Origin: Rheinheimera mangrovi
GTDB taxonomy: Bacteria > Pseudomonadota > Gammaproteobacteria > Enterobacterales > Alteromonadaceae
Length of the DNA stretch: 64,000 nt
NCBI RefSeq assembly: GCF_003990335.1
Contig: NZ_CP034683.1
Coordinates: 3,765,501 to 3,829,500, forward strand
Reading direction: 5' to 3'
Shown: piece by piece, positions 55,213 to 64,000 of the stretch
Layout of the letters: each line of letters begins with the position of its first letter
How positions within the stretch are numbered: the stretch's first letter is position 1
Program-made: the position numbers and the translations under genes
The notes under the pieces: generated by a model
What the model was told of the DNA's origin: nothing
Database searches by the model: none
The model's input: the letters and a program-made list of their open reading frames with translations, nothing else

Positions 55213-55230
55213 GCGGCCTGCTCGGGCCGC
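55213..55230. repeat. 6-bp hairpin upstream of parE
   Basis: GCGGCC, loop TGCTCG, GGCCGC in the region between yqiA and parE. It has no T-run and could be a REP-like stub or attenuator. Confidence 0.4.
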
Positions 55231-55274
55231 TACTTCAAGTACGCAGGATATAACTGTATTAACAACCAGTTGTT

Positions 55275-55844
55275 TTACGCTATTTGACAAAACTTGACAA
55301 TAGCAGGCAGGCAATTGGCATAACCTTGATAACTGTGGTCACCACCTGTTTGCACATCCACTGTACAACCTGCGTAAAACTGCACCGCTTTGCGATAATC
55401 CAGCACTTCATCCCCTTCCTGCAACAGCACCAGATACTTGTCCAAAGCTGATGGCTTAAGCTCAAGTTCGACCAGCAACGGCATATGATCAGCCTGTACC
55501 TGGAAATCCTGCTTTAACACTGGGTGATGATAAGTCCCTAAATGCTGACTTAATAACTCGTAAGGTGCTACTGCCGGGTTAATCAGTGCGGCAAAACAGC
55601 TGTTTTTTTCCGCCAGATAGGTAGCTAAAAAGCCGCCTAACGAACTGCCTATCACAGCATCAGGCCGACGGCCATTCAGCGCTTTTTCTATAGCAGCTAT
55701 GGCTTCTTTTGGCGTGTAAGGTAAATCCGGAGCCAAAAGTTCAACATCAGGCAGTTGCTGCTGAAAAAATGCTTTGGTGATTAAGGCCTTTTCGGATTGA
55801 GATGAGCTGGCAAAGCCATGCAAATAGATGACAAGTTTAGACAT
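55275..55844 (-). CDS. yqiA: Esterase YqiA
   Basis: A 189-residue alpha/beta hydrolase of the YqiA/UPF0227 group: 'YLHGFASSSQSEKA', nucleophile Ser in 'GSSLGGFLATYLAEK', acid in 'EGDEVLDY' and His in 'GGDHSYQGY'. E. coli YqiA cleaves short acyl and palmitoyl-CoA-type esters. It begins directly after the cpdA stop, forming nudF-yqiB-cpdA-yqiA-(parE) as in enterics. Confidence 0.93.
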   Translation of the reverse strand: MSKLVIYLHGFASSSQSEKALITKAFFQQQLPDVELLAPDLPYTPKEAIAAIEKALNGRRPDAVIGSSLGGFLATYLAEKNSCFAALINPAVAPYELLSQHLGTYHHPVLKQDFQVQADHMPLLVELELKPSALDKYLVLLQEGDEVLDYRKAVQFYAGCTVDVQTGGDHSYQGYANCLPAIVKFCQIA

Positions 55845-56615
55845 TTACCCTTCCAGAAAATGCCAGTGCACTGCGTTGTCCGCCGCGGCATTGGCATTAA
55901 AAATCCATTCGATATAACCAGGACGCGCAGCGACGGGCTGATAGTCCGGTGTTAATAAAAATTGCACTGAACTGGCAGGGCAGCCCACCAGTTGAAGCCC
56001 TTGTAGCTGTTTGGCATAAGCGTAATGACAATGACCATGAGCCAAACCTTTGATCCGAAGATCCGAGCTGATGATCTGCCACAAAGCAGCCGCATCCAGC
56101 TGAATATGCTCATCAATAAAACTGCCCATAGCACTGATATGGTGATGACAAAACAGCCAGACAGCCGCTTCTGGCTGATAAGTTGCCAACTGTTGTTGTA
56201 ACTGCTGCTGTCTTGCCCTACCAAAATAACCTGCTGGTGTAGGTCCTGTGCTATTGAGTAAACAAAGCCGCCAGTCGCCCAGACTTAGCTCTGTCTGTGC
56301 ATTAAAAGGTGCGGACACAAAAGCCTGCTGCATCAACGCTAGGTCGTCGTGATTACCAGGCAAATAAAACACAGGGCAAGACCAGTCGCAAAAAAGCTGA
56401 GCAATTAACTGATAAGAGGCCAGACTATGGTCCTGAGTTAAATCGCCGGTCAGGATCACGGCATCAGGTTGATTAGTTTGAAGTTGAGATAACAGCAGTT
56501 CCAACTGACGGTAAGGCTGCACACCATAAAACCAACCGTCTGGCTCCGCTAATAAATGACAATCAGAAATTTGCAGCAGGCGATAAGAGTCTTGGTTGGC
56601 AAAAACCACAGCCAT
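55845..56615 (-). CDS. cpdA: 3',5'-cyclic-AMP phosphodiesterase CpdA
   Basis: A 256-residue class III cyclic nucleotide phosphodiesterase hydrolysing cAMP. The metallophosphatase motifs are 'QISDCHLL', 'LTGDLTQD', 'LPGNHDD', 'CHHH' and 'HGHCHY'. The start is the ATG at 56615 that overlaps the yqiB stop (TGATG), a better choice than a codon 14 residues upstream. It tunes cAMP-CRP signalling in the family. Confidence 0.94.
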   Translation of the reverse strand: MAVVFANQDSYRLLQISDCHLLAEPDGWFYGVQPYRQLELLLSQLQTNQPDAVILTGDLTQDHSLASYQLIAQLFCDWSCPVFYLPGNHDDLALMQQAFVSAPFNAQTELSLGDWRLCLLNSTGPTPAGYFGRARQQQLQQQLATYQPEAAVWLFCHHHISAMGSFIDEHIQLDAAALWQIISSDLRIKGLAHGHCHYAYAKQLQGLQLVGCPASSVQFLLTPDYQPVAARPGYIEWIFNANAAADNAVHWHFLEG

Positions 56616-57058
56616 CAGGCCAATACCCCTGTGTTCTGATAGCCACGGCGTGAACACAAGTTCAGCCAGTCACGCAGCAATAAATTAATCTGGCGTTTTT
56701 CATCAGGCAATAACATATCCACATTCGGATAGCTGTAGACAGCTTTCAACTGGCGCACCTGCTGACAAGCCAAGACTTCAGCCAGACGTGCATCGTGGTA
56801 TAGCCGCACTTCAAAGCGTGGTTTGAGCCAGCCAATCATCGACTGGCTAATCAATTCAATACTGACGGTGGTGGTGTATTTACACAGCTCCAACAGTTCA
56901 ACCTGATAACTTTCACTGGCATTAATATGAATAAGGCAACGCTGGCCTGGACGTTGATTGCCAGGCAGAAAAAAACGCAGTTGTGCGTAATTGCGCTCAC
57001 ACAAACTGAGAAAGTCTGGCAGGTAAGGCACATAACGTTTTCGGGCCAAATTTGGCAT
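56615..57058 (-). CDS. yqiB: DUF1249 protein YqiB
   Basis: A 147-residue YqiB/DUF1249 protein: 'DFLSLCERNYAQLRFFLP', 'ELCKYTTTVSIEL', 'RLYHDARLAEVLACQ' and 'PNVDMLLPDEKRQINLLLRD'. Function not established. Conserved gene order nudF-yqiB-cpdA; its stop overlaps the cpdA start. Confidence 0.92.
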   Translation of the reverse strand: MPNLARKRYVPYLPDFLSLCERNYAQLRFFLPGNQRPGQRCLIHINASESYQVELLELCKYTTTVSIELISQSMIGWLKPRFEVRLYHDARLAEVLACQQVRQLKAVYSYPNVDMLLPDEKRQINLLLRDWLNLCSRRGYQNTGVLA

Positions 57059-57097
57059 ACCAGCTACTCTCTTTATTCTGGTTTGTGATGATTAAAT

Positions 57098-57733
57098 TTA
57101 CAGAGCCCAGCGCGCTTTTACTTCTTCCAGATTCAAGGCTAACCATTGCAAGGCTATGACAGTTGCAGCGTTATCTATCTTTCCGGCCTGTAAAAGCTGC
57201 ATCGCAGCCTGACGCGGCAAGCTATGAACTTTAATATCTTCCTGCTCCGATGCCAAGCCATAAACCCCGCTTTCTACCGGCTCAGTCAGTCGCGCCAGCA
57301 CTAAATAAATCCGTTCTGTACTGCCACCAGGGCTACTCTGATAACTAAGCATAGGCCAGAATTCTGTCAGCTTCAGACCCGCTTCTTCTTCTGATTCACG
57401 TTGTGCCACTTGCTCAATAGTTTCACCCGACTCAATCATGCCGGCTATAGCCTCAAGCAACCAAGGGCCATTTTGATTCTGCAAAGCCCCGATACGGAAT
57501 TGCTCTATCAGTACCAAACTGTCATTTTTTACATCATAAGGCAGTACTATGACCGCATGACCACGCTCAAATAGTTCACGCTTTACTTCACCACTCCAGC
57601 CACCGTTAAATAACTTATGCTTTATTTTATAGCTGTCGACCCGGAAGAAACCCTGAAAAACTGTGGTCTGGTCGAGTATTTTTACATCGTCAGAGCAAAA
57701 GGATGGATAATTTTCTGGCTTGAAATCAGACAT
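57098..57733 (-). CDS. nudF: ADP-ribose diphosphatase NudF
   Basis: A 211-residue Nudix hydrolase that splits ADP-ribose into AMP and ribose 5-phosphate. The Nudix box GX5EX7REUXEEXGU is complete: 'GMIESGETIEQVAQRESEEE', then 'AG'. The C-terminal 'SSPGGSTERIYLVLA' is typical of NudF. I chose ATG 57733 over a GTG four codons upstream. Divergent from tolC with about 115 bases between starts, as in E. coli. Confidence 0.93.
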   Translation of the reverse strand: MSDFKPENYPSFCSDDVKILDQTTVFQGFFRVDSYKIKHKLFNGGWSGEVKRELFERGHAVIVLPYDVKNDSLVLIEQFRIGALQNQNGPWLLEAIAGMIESGETIEQVAQRESEEEAGLKLTEFWPMLSYQSSPGGSTERIYLVLARLTEPVESGVYGLASEQEDIKVHSLPRQAAMQLLQAGKIDNAATVIALQWLALNLEEVKARWAL

Positions 57734-57849
57734 TTGAAGACTCACATTCTGTTACACTTGAACCTATGCTGTTTACGCTTTAATCATTACTTAGTTAATA
57801 CCAACAAGGTATTATTGGCTCACTTTTGCACAAATATGGACTTTCGGTT

Positions 57850-59193
57850 ATGAAAAAAACCTTGTTAGGCACGTTGATAGGCTCGGCACTGGCTCTTCTG
57901 AGTGTGCAGGCAAATGCCGAAAACTTGCAAACCATTTATCAGTTAGCGACTAAAAAAGACCCGCAAGTATTAAAAGCTGCAGCGACTCGTGATGCAGCCA
58001 AAGCCGGCATCGACGTGTCTAAAGCCCGTTTATTACCGCAGGTGAATTTCACTGCAGGTGCCAGCCACTCTATTGGCGATGGCATGGACAATAGCGGCGC
58101 AATGTTTGACGCTGAAAGTAACAGAACCAACGCAAGCATTAACTTGACTCAATCTCTGTTTGATTGGAGTCGTTACGAGAATCTGTCGATAGCTGAAAAA
58201 GCGGCAGTTCAGGGCCAGACTGCTTACGATGCCGCTATTCAAACTTTGATAGTACGGGTGTCTCAGTCCTACTTTAACGTGTTAACAGCTGAGGATAATT
58301 TAAGTTTCGTGGTAGCTGAAAAACGCGCTATCGAACGTCAGCTGGAACAAACCAAACAACGATTTGCGGTAGGTTTAACAGCTATCACTGACGTACATGA
58401 AGCTCAGGCTCAGTATGACAGTGCTGTTGCCCGTGAAATCAGCGCACAAAATGATTTGGAAACAGCCCGTGAATTTTTACGTGAAATTACCGGTGAATAC
58501 CATGCTCAGCTGGATCCGTTAAACACGGCCCGTTTCAGCACCAGTCAGCCTACACCTAACAATCCGCAAGATTGGGTACAAACGGCGCAGGACAATAATC
58601 TGGAGCTGAAAATCCGCAAGCTGTCACTGGACATTGCGGAGCACAACATCCAGATCGCCAAATCAGGCCATTATCCGACCCTTGATCTGCAGGCCTCTAC
58701 TGGTCTGGAGAACAGCAACAGCAAAAACAAAGATACAGGTGAAGGTTCAAACTCGCCTCGTACAGATAGCAGCTCTATTGGCATTAACTTAGTGGTGCCT
58801 ATTTATTCTGGAGGCGGCACTGTAGCGAACGAAGAAGTAGTCCGTGCTAACTATGTAGAAGCAGCTGAAGACTTAGAACTAAGCCACCGCAGTGTGATCC
58901 GTCAGGTTCGCAGCAACTACAACAATGTGGGTGCTTTGATCTCCAGTACCAAAGCGCTGGAACAAGCTGTAGTGTCGGCTGAAAGTGCGTTAAAAGCCAC
59001 TGAAGCAGGTTTTGAAGTAGGTACCCGTACTATCGTTGACGTATTACAAAGTACCAGAAACCTGTTTGATGCCCGCCGTAACCTGTCCAAAGCCCGTTAC
59101 GACTACATACTGTCTGTTTTAGCCTTAAAACAAGCAGCAGGTACTTTAACTGAAGAAGATTTATTCACTGTAAACAGAGCCTTAGGTAACTAA
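57850..59193 (+). CDS. tolC: Outer-membrane channel protein TolC
   Basis: A 447-residue trimeric outer-membrane efflux and type I secretion duct. The signal peptide ends VQANA-E. Two OEP repeats carry 'ATRDAAKAGIDVSKARLLPQ' and 'LTQSLFDWSRYENLSIAEKA' in the first and 'PIYSGGGTVANEEVVRANY' in the second; 'TRTIVDVLQSTRNLFDARRN' is the classic TolC C-terminal motif. It works with inner-membrane pumps encoded elsewhere. The start is ATG 57850. Confidence 0.95.
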   Translation: MKKTLLGTLIGSALALLSVQANAENLQTIYQLATKKDPQVLKAAATRDAAKAGIDVSKARLLPQVNFTAGASHSIGDGMDNSGAMFDAESNRTNASINLTQSLFDWSRYENLSIAEKAAVQGQTAYDAAIQTLIVRVSQSYFNVLTAEDNLSFVVAEKRAIERQLEQTKQRFAVGLTAITDVHEAQAQYDSAVAREISAQNDLETAREFLREITGEYHAQLDPLNTARFSTSQPTPNNPQDWVQTAQDNNLELKIRKLSLDIAEHNIQIAKSGHYPTLDLQASTGLENSNSKNKDTGEGSNSPRTDSSSIGINLVVPIYSGGGTVANEEVVRANYVEAAEDLELSHRSVIRQVRSNYNNVGALISSTKALEQAVVSAESALKATEAGFEVGTRTIVDVLQSTRNLFDARRNLSKARYDYILSVLALKQAAGTLTEEDLFTVNRALGN

Positions 59194-59323
59194 ATCTCTT
59201 TTTAGAGCGTCTCAGTTGAAGCTGCATTTGCGGCTTCAACTGAGCCTGTTCCTACCAGTTAGCACTTTTTTCCCCGCTTTTTTTCGTTACAATAGCCGCA
59301 CTTTTTTTGCCCGAGGATTTGCT

Positions 59324-60247
59324 GTGGTTCATGTTCCACGTTTTACCATTGGTTTTTTACATCCAAAACACTGGCCCTTGTGGTGTGGTTTAGGTCTGAT
59401 GTGGATCCTGCTGTGGTTGCCTTACCCTGTGTTGATGAAAATGGGCGAAGGCGTCGGCTGGTTGCTGATGAAAGCCATGAAATCCAGGGTGAAAGTAACG
59501 CGTCGTAATCTGGAGCTGTGTTTTCCTGATATGCCAGAGGCCGAACGTGAAGCTTTAGTAAAACAAAACTTTAAAGAAACAGGTAAAGCAGCCTTTGAAA
59601 CTTTTATCGGCTGGTGGTGGCCAGACTGGCGTGCCCGCCCTTTGTGCCATTTCACAGGCAAAGAACATATTCAGCAAATCTTAGATCAGGGCAAAGGCGT
59701 ATTGCTGCTTAGTGGTCACTTTTTATCGCTGGAAATGATTGCCCGAACCTTTGGTTTTCATTGCCCTGCTGTAGGTTTTTACCGCCCGAACGACAATGAA
59801 ATTATGGAGTACTTTCAATACCATGGCCGGGTGCGTTCAAACCGCTACCTGATTGGTAAACGTGACGTACGCACCATGATCAAAGCCTTAAACGAAAAAG
59901 AGGTTTGTTTTTATCTGCCCGATCAGGACTATGGCCGCAATAAGGCTGAGTTCGTGCCATTTTTTGCAGTAAAAGAAACCGCCACCACCACAGGCACTTT
60001 ATTATTTGCCGGCAGTGCCAACTGTGAAACAGTACCTATCCATTGTTACCGTTTACCTGGTTATCAGGGTTATCGCGTAGATGCCTTGCCAGCTTTTGAA
60101 AACTTTCCAAGTGGTGATGCTAAAGCAGATGTGACCCGGGTCAATCAATGGCTGGAGCAAGGCGTGTTGGCTCATCCTGAACAATACATGTGGCTACACC
60201 GACGTTTTAAAACCCGGCCAAATCCGGACGACCCAAGTTTGTATTAA
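59324..60247 (+). CDS. lpxL: Kdo2-lipid IVA acyltransferase, LpxL/LpxM family
   Basis: A 307-residue lipid A secondary acyltransferase. It has an N-terminal membrane helix ('WCGLGLMWILLWLPYPVLM'), the HX4E catalytic box 'SGHFLSLEM', 'GFYRPNDNE', and 'EVCFYLPDQDYG'. I chose GTG 59324, 6 bases after GAGGA; the frame is open further upstream without similarity. The length matches E. coli LpxL (306). Distinguishing lauroyl from myristoyl transferase is not possible by eye, so the symbol is tentative. Confidence 0.88.
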   Translation: MVHVPRFTIGFLHPKHWPLWCGLGLMWILLWLPYPVLMKMGEGVGWLLMKAMKSRVKVTRRNLELCFPDMPEAEREALVKQNFKETGKAAFETFIGWWWPDWRARPLCHFTGKEHIQQILDQGKGVLLLSGHFLSLEMIARTFGFHCPAVGFYRPNDNEIMEYFQYHGRVRSNRYLIGKRDVRTMIKALNEKEVCFYLPDQDYGRNKAEFVPFFAVKETATTTGTLLFAGSANCETVPIHCYRLPGYQGYRVDALPAFENFPSGDAKADVTRVNQWLEQGVLAHPEQYMWLHRRFKTRPNPDDPSLY

Positions 60248-60339
60248 GAAATTGCTACAGCATTTTCGCCACGAACGGAAGTTGCAGCACAGCGTTAAGG
60301 CAGGCTATGATGCTGTGACGCTGACCAGGGATAAAAGCT

Positions 60340-60948
60340 ATGTGGTTTTGGATCAAGCACTTATTGCTTGCAGCTTTATTATTCATACTAGCTGCAATTG
60401 TGATGTTTAAACCGGAATTGCTGTATTTCAAGCCGGAGAAACTATCCGAAAAAAGCTCAGTCGCAGTGAAAGGCTTTACAGACTTTTACAGCAATATCCG
60501 CAGTTCTTTTGCGGATAAAGACGATAATTCCGCTGACTTTGTGATTGAATTGACAGAAGACCACAGCAATCTGATCTCCTTGTTACGTGACAGAGCAAAC
60601 CGAATGGTGGCGCTGCCTGAAAACTGGAAAGGCAATGAAACCGACAGGCGTTTCCGTGTCGGCGATACCTTAAAAACAGTGCTGACGATGCAAGGTCGTA
60701 AAGAAGGTGTAGAACTGTTTTGGGTGCTGTCGAAAGACTACAAAGTAAAGCACTACTTCCAGACCGACTTCAGTTACATCAGTGCCATTCAGGAAGCCTC
60801 TCAAGCTATATCTTCTGACTTTGAACAACCAGTGCAGGCCTACTTTTGTAATGTGTCCAGAGCCGTGGTGCTGACCGACAAAATCATTCCGTTTTTGCAG
60901 CAAAATTGCATCAATATCAACGCACCACGCCGCAGAATAAACAGTTAA
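60340..60948 (+). CDS. Membrane-anchored protein of unknown function
   Basis: A 202-residue protein with one N-terminal membrane helix ('HLLLAALLFILAAIVMF') and a hydrophilic rest with mixed alpha/beta character. It has a single pair of cysteines in the last third ('YFCNVSRAVV' and 'LQQNCININ'). I do not recognise the family. It follows lpxL by 92 bases and is convergent with glnE. No terminator is visible in the 28 bases between the two genes. Confidence 0.7.
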   Translation: MWFWIKHLLLAALLFILAAIVMFKPELLYFKPEKLSEKSSVAVKGFTDFYSNIRSSFADKDDNSADFVIELTEDHSNLISLLRDRANRMVALPENWKGNETDRRFRVGDTLKTVLTMQGRKEGVELFWVLSKDYKVKHYFQTDFSYISAIQEASQAISSDFEQPVQAYFCNVSRAVVLTDKIIPFLQQNCININAPRRRINS

Positions 60949-60976
60949 CCTGATACTCTGCGCCTGCGACTGTGTT

Positions 60977-63805
60977 TTAGCTAAATAACTGCTCCCAGAC
61001 TTTGCGCACTTGCTCCATCGCCTGTTCTAATTGCTGAGCGGTTTCGATAGCAGGATCCAGGGTTTGTCTGTGACTAACCCCTCTTAATTGCTGATACGCC
61101 TGCTGTAGCGCCTGGGTTTGTTCAGGCTGCAACAAACCAGCGGCAGCGGCTGCATCCAGAATACGAATATTGTCACTGTAGAAATACAAATCCGCATACT
61201 GACTGCCATAAGCCAACACCAGGTACTGGCTAATAAATTCCAGATCCACTATGCCACCTGACGCATGTTTTACTTCAGTCGACTGCTCGCCATGATGCTG
61301 TCGCAGCTTTTGCCGCATTTCAGTGACTTCAGCTTTAAGCACAGCTAAGTCTCGCGGTTTGGCTAACACTTCACTGCGTATTTTGTTAAAGCGCTGTGCA
61401 ATTTTATCATCACCATAGACCAGACGGCTGCGCACTAAAGCCTGATGCTCCCAGGTCCAGGCTTCTTTTTCCAGGTAATCAGCATAGGTATCAATATGCA
61501 CAGCCAATAAACCGGCATTACCAGCAGGGCGCAAGCGGGTATCAATATCGTATAACACACCACTTGGAGTTCTGGTGGTAAACATATGCACTATGCGCTG
61601 CACCATCTTGATATAAAACTGACGTGAATCAATGGCTTTGTCTCCTTGAGTCGGCGCAAGATTGTCGCACTGATGGACAAAAACCAAATCTAAATCCGAA
61701 CCATAGCCCAGTTCCAGCCCACCCAATTTGCCATAAGCAAGCACAGCAAAAGCTTTGGCGTCTTCAGGTTTTAAACCTGCAGGTAAGCCGTATTTTTCTG
61801 CCATTTGCTGCCAGGATAACTCCACTACTGCGGCAATAATGGCTTCGGCTAAAAAGGTCAGATGGTCGCTGACTTTCATCAACGGCAAAATACCCGTGAT
61901 ATCGGCAGCTGCAATACGCAGTTGTTGGGCCTGTTTAAACTGACGCAACACCTCCATTTGCAGCTCTAAATCATCGGTTGGCACCCTCAGCATACTTTGG
62001 CGTAGTTTATCCCGGTAATCCGTTGAATCCGGTACCTGATACAGCTGAGATGGGTCGATTAGCTCGTCCAGCAACAAGGGGTAACGCGCCAGATGTTCTG
62101 CCAACCAGCCACTTTTATGACATAACATCAGCAGTTGCTGTAGTGCAGGCGGATTCTCAGAGAGCAGCTCAAGGTAAGCTGTACGGCTGACAATCTGCCG
62201 GAACACGCCCAGCACCCGCTGCAATACCAGAGCCGAGCCTTGCTGTTTGGCCAACTGATGCAATAAAAACGGAATAAGTTTTTCTAACAGCTCACGACCT
62301 CTTGGGCCTACACTGCGTTTTTGGCAATCCTGTTTAAACTGCTTTAAATGCTCCAGCAATTGCACAGCTTCATCAGCTGCTAACCAGTCCAGATGCTCAG
62401 CTAAATCTGCTGACGGCAATTCACTGTCCCAACATAAACGGCCTAACACCATTTCTTCCGGCTCAGGATTATCGCCTTGATCAATCACCAGTTTAAAATG
62501 CTGATGAATACGACCCATAGCCTGCTCAGTCGTGTCGGTTAGTTGTTGCCAGTTGCTAAAGCCTAAACCCAGCACTAGCCGTTGCCGGTTCAGCTCATCA
62601 GCCGGTAAAGTTTGAGTTTGTTGATCGTCCAGCCCCTGTAACAACTGCTCGACTTTGCGCAACCACAGATAATCCTGCTTGAGTTGATGCTGCTGCTCAG
62701 GCTCCAATAACTGCTGGCTTTGCAAAGCATCTAAGGCTTTAAAAATAGAAACTTGCTGCAACTGAGGAATACGCCCACCCCGGATCAGCTGCAGAGTTTG
62801 CACCACAAACTCCACTTCGCGTATACCGCCCGCGCCCAGCTTAATATTATCCACACGGTTGCGACGGCGGTTTTCCTGCTCTATCAACTGTTTCATCCGG
62901 CGTAAGGATTCCAACGCTGAGTAGTCGATATAACGACGGTAGACAAAAGGTTTTAGCAGCTGATTCAGCTCCACCGCATGCACAGGATCCGGATTCAGAA
63001 TACGGGCTTTGAGCATGGCGTAGCGTTCCCACTCCCTGCCCTGCGCCTGATAATAATCTTCCATAGCCGCAAAACTCAGCACCAGCGGGCCAGAATCGCC
63101 AAAAGGCCGCAAACGCATATCGACCCTAAACACAAAACCATCGGCCGTGACCTGATGCAAAGCTGATATCAGTTTCTGGCCTAACTTGGTAAAAAACTGC
63201 TGATTTTCAACCGACCTGCGACCCCCACTGGTTTCGCCGTTATGCGGATAAGTAAAAATCAGGTCGATGTCGGATGAGAAATTCAGCTCACCGCCACCCA
63301 ATTTGCCCATACCTAAGATCAGTAAAGGCATAGGCTTGCCTTGCTGATCCAAAGGCTGGCCCCACTGAGTAGCCACATCCTGATAAGCCCATTGATAAGC
63401 GCTGTGGATCAGGTTGTCTGCCATAGCTGAGATATCCAGCAGGCACTGCTCTGTCGATTTCACAGCGAGAATATCGGCCGCCAGAATTTGGGCAAGTATC
63501 GCATTGCGGCAACGGCGCAGAGCCTTAAATACGCTGGGTTCTGTTTGATCGGCAAGGTCAGACAAAGGGTTCTGATGTATTAAGGCTTTAGCCAACAGCT
63601 CTTTATGCAGCAGCACAGCAATAAGCTCTGGTTGCTGTTGCATCACCCGGCTTAAAAATGGGCTGACCGCCAGTAAGAGCTTGAGATCCTGCTGCTGTTC
63701 GGCGCTTAAATCCGGCACCAACAAAGTGGGCAATACCAGATCGACTTCATGCTGTAACTCAGACGGCAATACAGCGGCTAACCGGGCGGTCAATGGGCTC
63801 ATCAT
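60977..63805 (-). CDS. glnE: Bifunctional glutamine synthetase adenylyltransferase/deadenylyltransferase
   Basis: A 942-residue enzyme that adenylylates and deadenylylates glutamine synthetase in response to PII state. Two nucleotidyltransferase domains are visible: the N-terminal 'GELNFSSDIDLIFTY' and the C-terminal 'GLELGYGSDLDLVFVH', each followed by a helical regulatory segment ('GAGGIREVEFVVQTLQLIRG', 'HASGGIVDLEFISQYLVLAY'). The start is a double ATG; the second (63802) is better spaced from GAGG. The upstream frame ends 4 bases before, so they are coupled. Confidence 0.96.
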   Translation of the reverse strand: MMSPLTARLAAVLPSELQHEVDLVLPTLLVPDLSAEQQQDLKLLLAVSPFLSRVMQQQPELIAVLLHKELLAKALIHQNPLSDLADQTEPSVFKALRRCRNAILAQILAADILAVKSTEQCLLDISAMADNLIHSAYQWAYQDVATQWGQPLDQQGKPMPLLILGMGKLGGGELNFSSDIDLIFTYPHNGETSGGRRSVENQQFFTKLGQKLISALHQVTADGFVFRVDMRLRPFGDSGPLVLSFAAMEDYYQAQGREWERYAMLKARILNPDPVHAVELNQLLKPFVYRRYIDYSALESLRRMKQLIEQENRRRNRVDNIKLGAGGIREVEFVVQTLQLIRGGRIPQLQQVSIFKALDALQSQQLLEPEQQHQLKQDYLWLRKVEQLLQGLDDQQTQTLPADELNRQRLVLGLGFSNWQQLTDTTEQAMGRIHQHFKLVIDQGDNPEPEEMVLGRLCWDSELPSADLAEHLDWLAADEAVQLLEHLKQFKQDCQKRSVGPRGRELLEKLIPFLLHQLAKQQGSALVLQRVLGVFRQIVSRTAYLELLSENPPALQQLLMLCHKSGWLAEHLARYPLLLDELIDPSQLYQVPDSTDYRDKLRQSMLRVPTDDLELQMEVLRQFKQAQQLRIAAADITGILPLMKVSDHLTFLAEAIIAAVVELSWQQMAEKYGLPAGLKPEDAKAFAVLAYGKLGGLELGYGSDLDLVFVHQCDNLAPTQGDKAIDSRQFYIKMVQRIVHMFTTRTPSGVLYDIDTRLRPAGNAGLLAVHIDTYADYLEKEAWTWEHQALVRSRLVYGDDKIAQRFNKIRSEVLAKPRDLAVLKAEVTEMRQKLRQHHGEQSTEVKHASGGIVDLEFISQYLVLAYGSQYADLYFYSDNIRILDAAAAAGLLQPEQTQALQQAYQQLRGVSHRQTLDPAIETAQQLEQAMEQVRKVWEQLFS

Positions 63806-63809
63806 TACC

Positions 63810-63998
63810 TCAGGCAGAAAACAAAGATTCAGAACAATTCAGCAAAGCACAGTTATAAGCTGCACTGCTGAAAAAACTCAAGGCTTGTGTCGGATCAGGC
63901 AACGGCAAAGCCGCGAAGTCTGCAGAGATAACAGACAAAGCCTTTATAGATTGACCTATGACCTGCCATGACTGCGGATCCTGACTACGTAAGAAATA
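63810..63998 (-). CDS. C-terminal end of an upstream gene, cut by the window edge
   Basis: On the minus strand a frame is open from the right edge to a TGA at 63810, giving 62 residues ending '...NCALLNCSESLFSA'. Its stop lies 4 bases before glnE and overlaps glnE's GAGG ribosome site, as expected for an operon partner. In enterics the gene before glnE is ygiF, an inorganic triphosphatase with CYTH and CHAD domains, so this may be its tail; the fragment alone is not diagnostic. Confidence 0.45.
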   Translation of the reverse strand, partial: YFLRSQDPQSWQVIGQSIKALSVISADFAALPLPDPTQALSFFSSAAYNCALLNCSESLFSA

Positions 63999-64000
63999 GC

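Noticed and set aside
1..64000. CRISPR array, transposase or prophage
   Set aside because: No regularly spaced repeats, transposase motifs or phage structural genes were seen on either strand.

Overview
The window looks like chromosome of a Rheinheimera-like marine or freshwater gammaproteobacterium (Alteromonadales/Chromatiales side). I base this on gene content and protein style: PepA, ValS, ParC, ParE and RraB close to enteric versions, a long-form urocanase, DUF839, PA2778/PA2779 proteins, many outer-membrane receptors, and intergenic repeats of a kind I associate with Alteromonadales. The assignment is inferred from reading, not from a search.

Layout. 1-4.1 kb: end of a PhoX-type phosphatase and a lipoprotein GH31 glycosidase with a PA14 insert. 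4.1-5.3 kb: divergent TetR regulator and RidA gene with three near-identical palindromic operators between them. 5.4-10 kb: hutH-hutU histidine degradation operon, divergent from a LysR gene. 10.3-13.3 kb: Aer-like chemoreceptor and a PA2779/PA2778 pair (small exported protein plus periplasmic C39-like peptidase). 13.4-20.6 kb: accessory stretch holding a truncated gene, a beta-lactamase-fold hydrolase, DUF3024, a ParD/ParE pair with a frameshifted toxin, remnants of an AAA+ ATPase and a DUF6641 gene, DUF2787, and a compact HNH endonuclease/m5C methyltransferase system. It ends at the 3' side of a tRNA-Leu(CAA), and a second 5'-half copy of that tRNA lies just beyond it.

20.7-29.4 kb is core: RDD protein, lptFG, pepA-holC-valS, and an outer-membrane barrel. 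29.5-34.2 kb: ToxR/CadC-type transmembrane regulator, small exported protein, NhaC-type antiporter. 34.6-41.4 kb has a sulfur theme: 2OG-Fe(II) oxygenase, trans-sulfuration PLP enzyme, porin, sulfate-binding protein and the permeases cysT-cysW. The ATPase cysA lies 5 kb away on the other strand behind an OscA/DUF2292 small gene that is also sulfur-linked. Between them are a dicarboxylate symporter, a possible sRNA, a TonB receptor and a PEP-mutase-family enzyme.

48.2-64 kb is core again: plsC-rraB, parE-TPR-parC, nudF/yqiB/cpdA/yqiA, tolC, an LpxL-type acyltransferase, an unknown membrane-anchored protein, and glnE with the tail of an upstream gene. No rRNA, CRISPR array, transposase or integrase was seen.

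No completely new multi-gene system stands out. The observations most worth a second look are the PA2778/PA2779 peptidase-substrate arrangement, the triple TetR operator, the tRNA-Leu half-duplication beside a decayed island, the two-gene restriction-modification unit, a promoter-to-terminator RNA candidate at 42.85-43.04 kb, and several long nested palindromes between genes.
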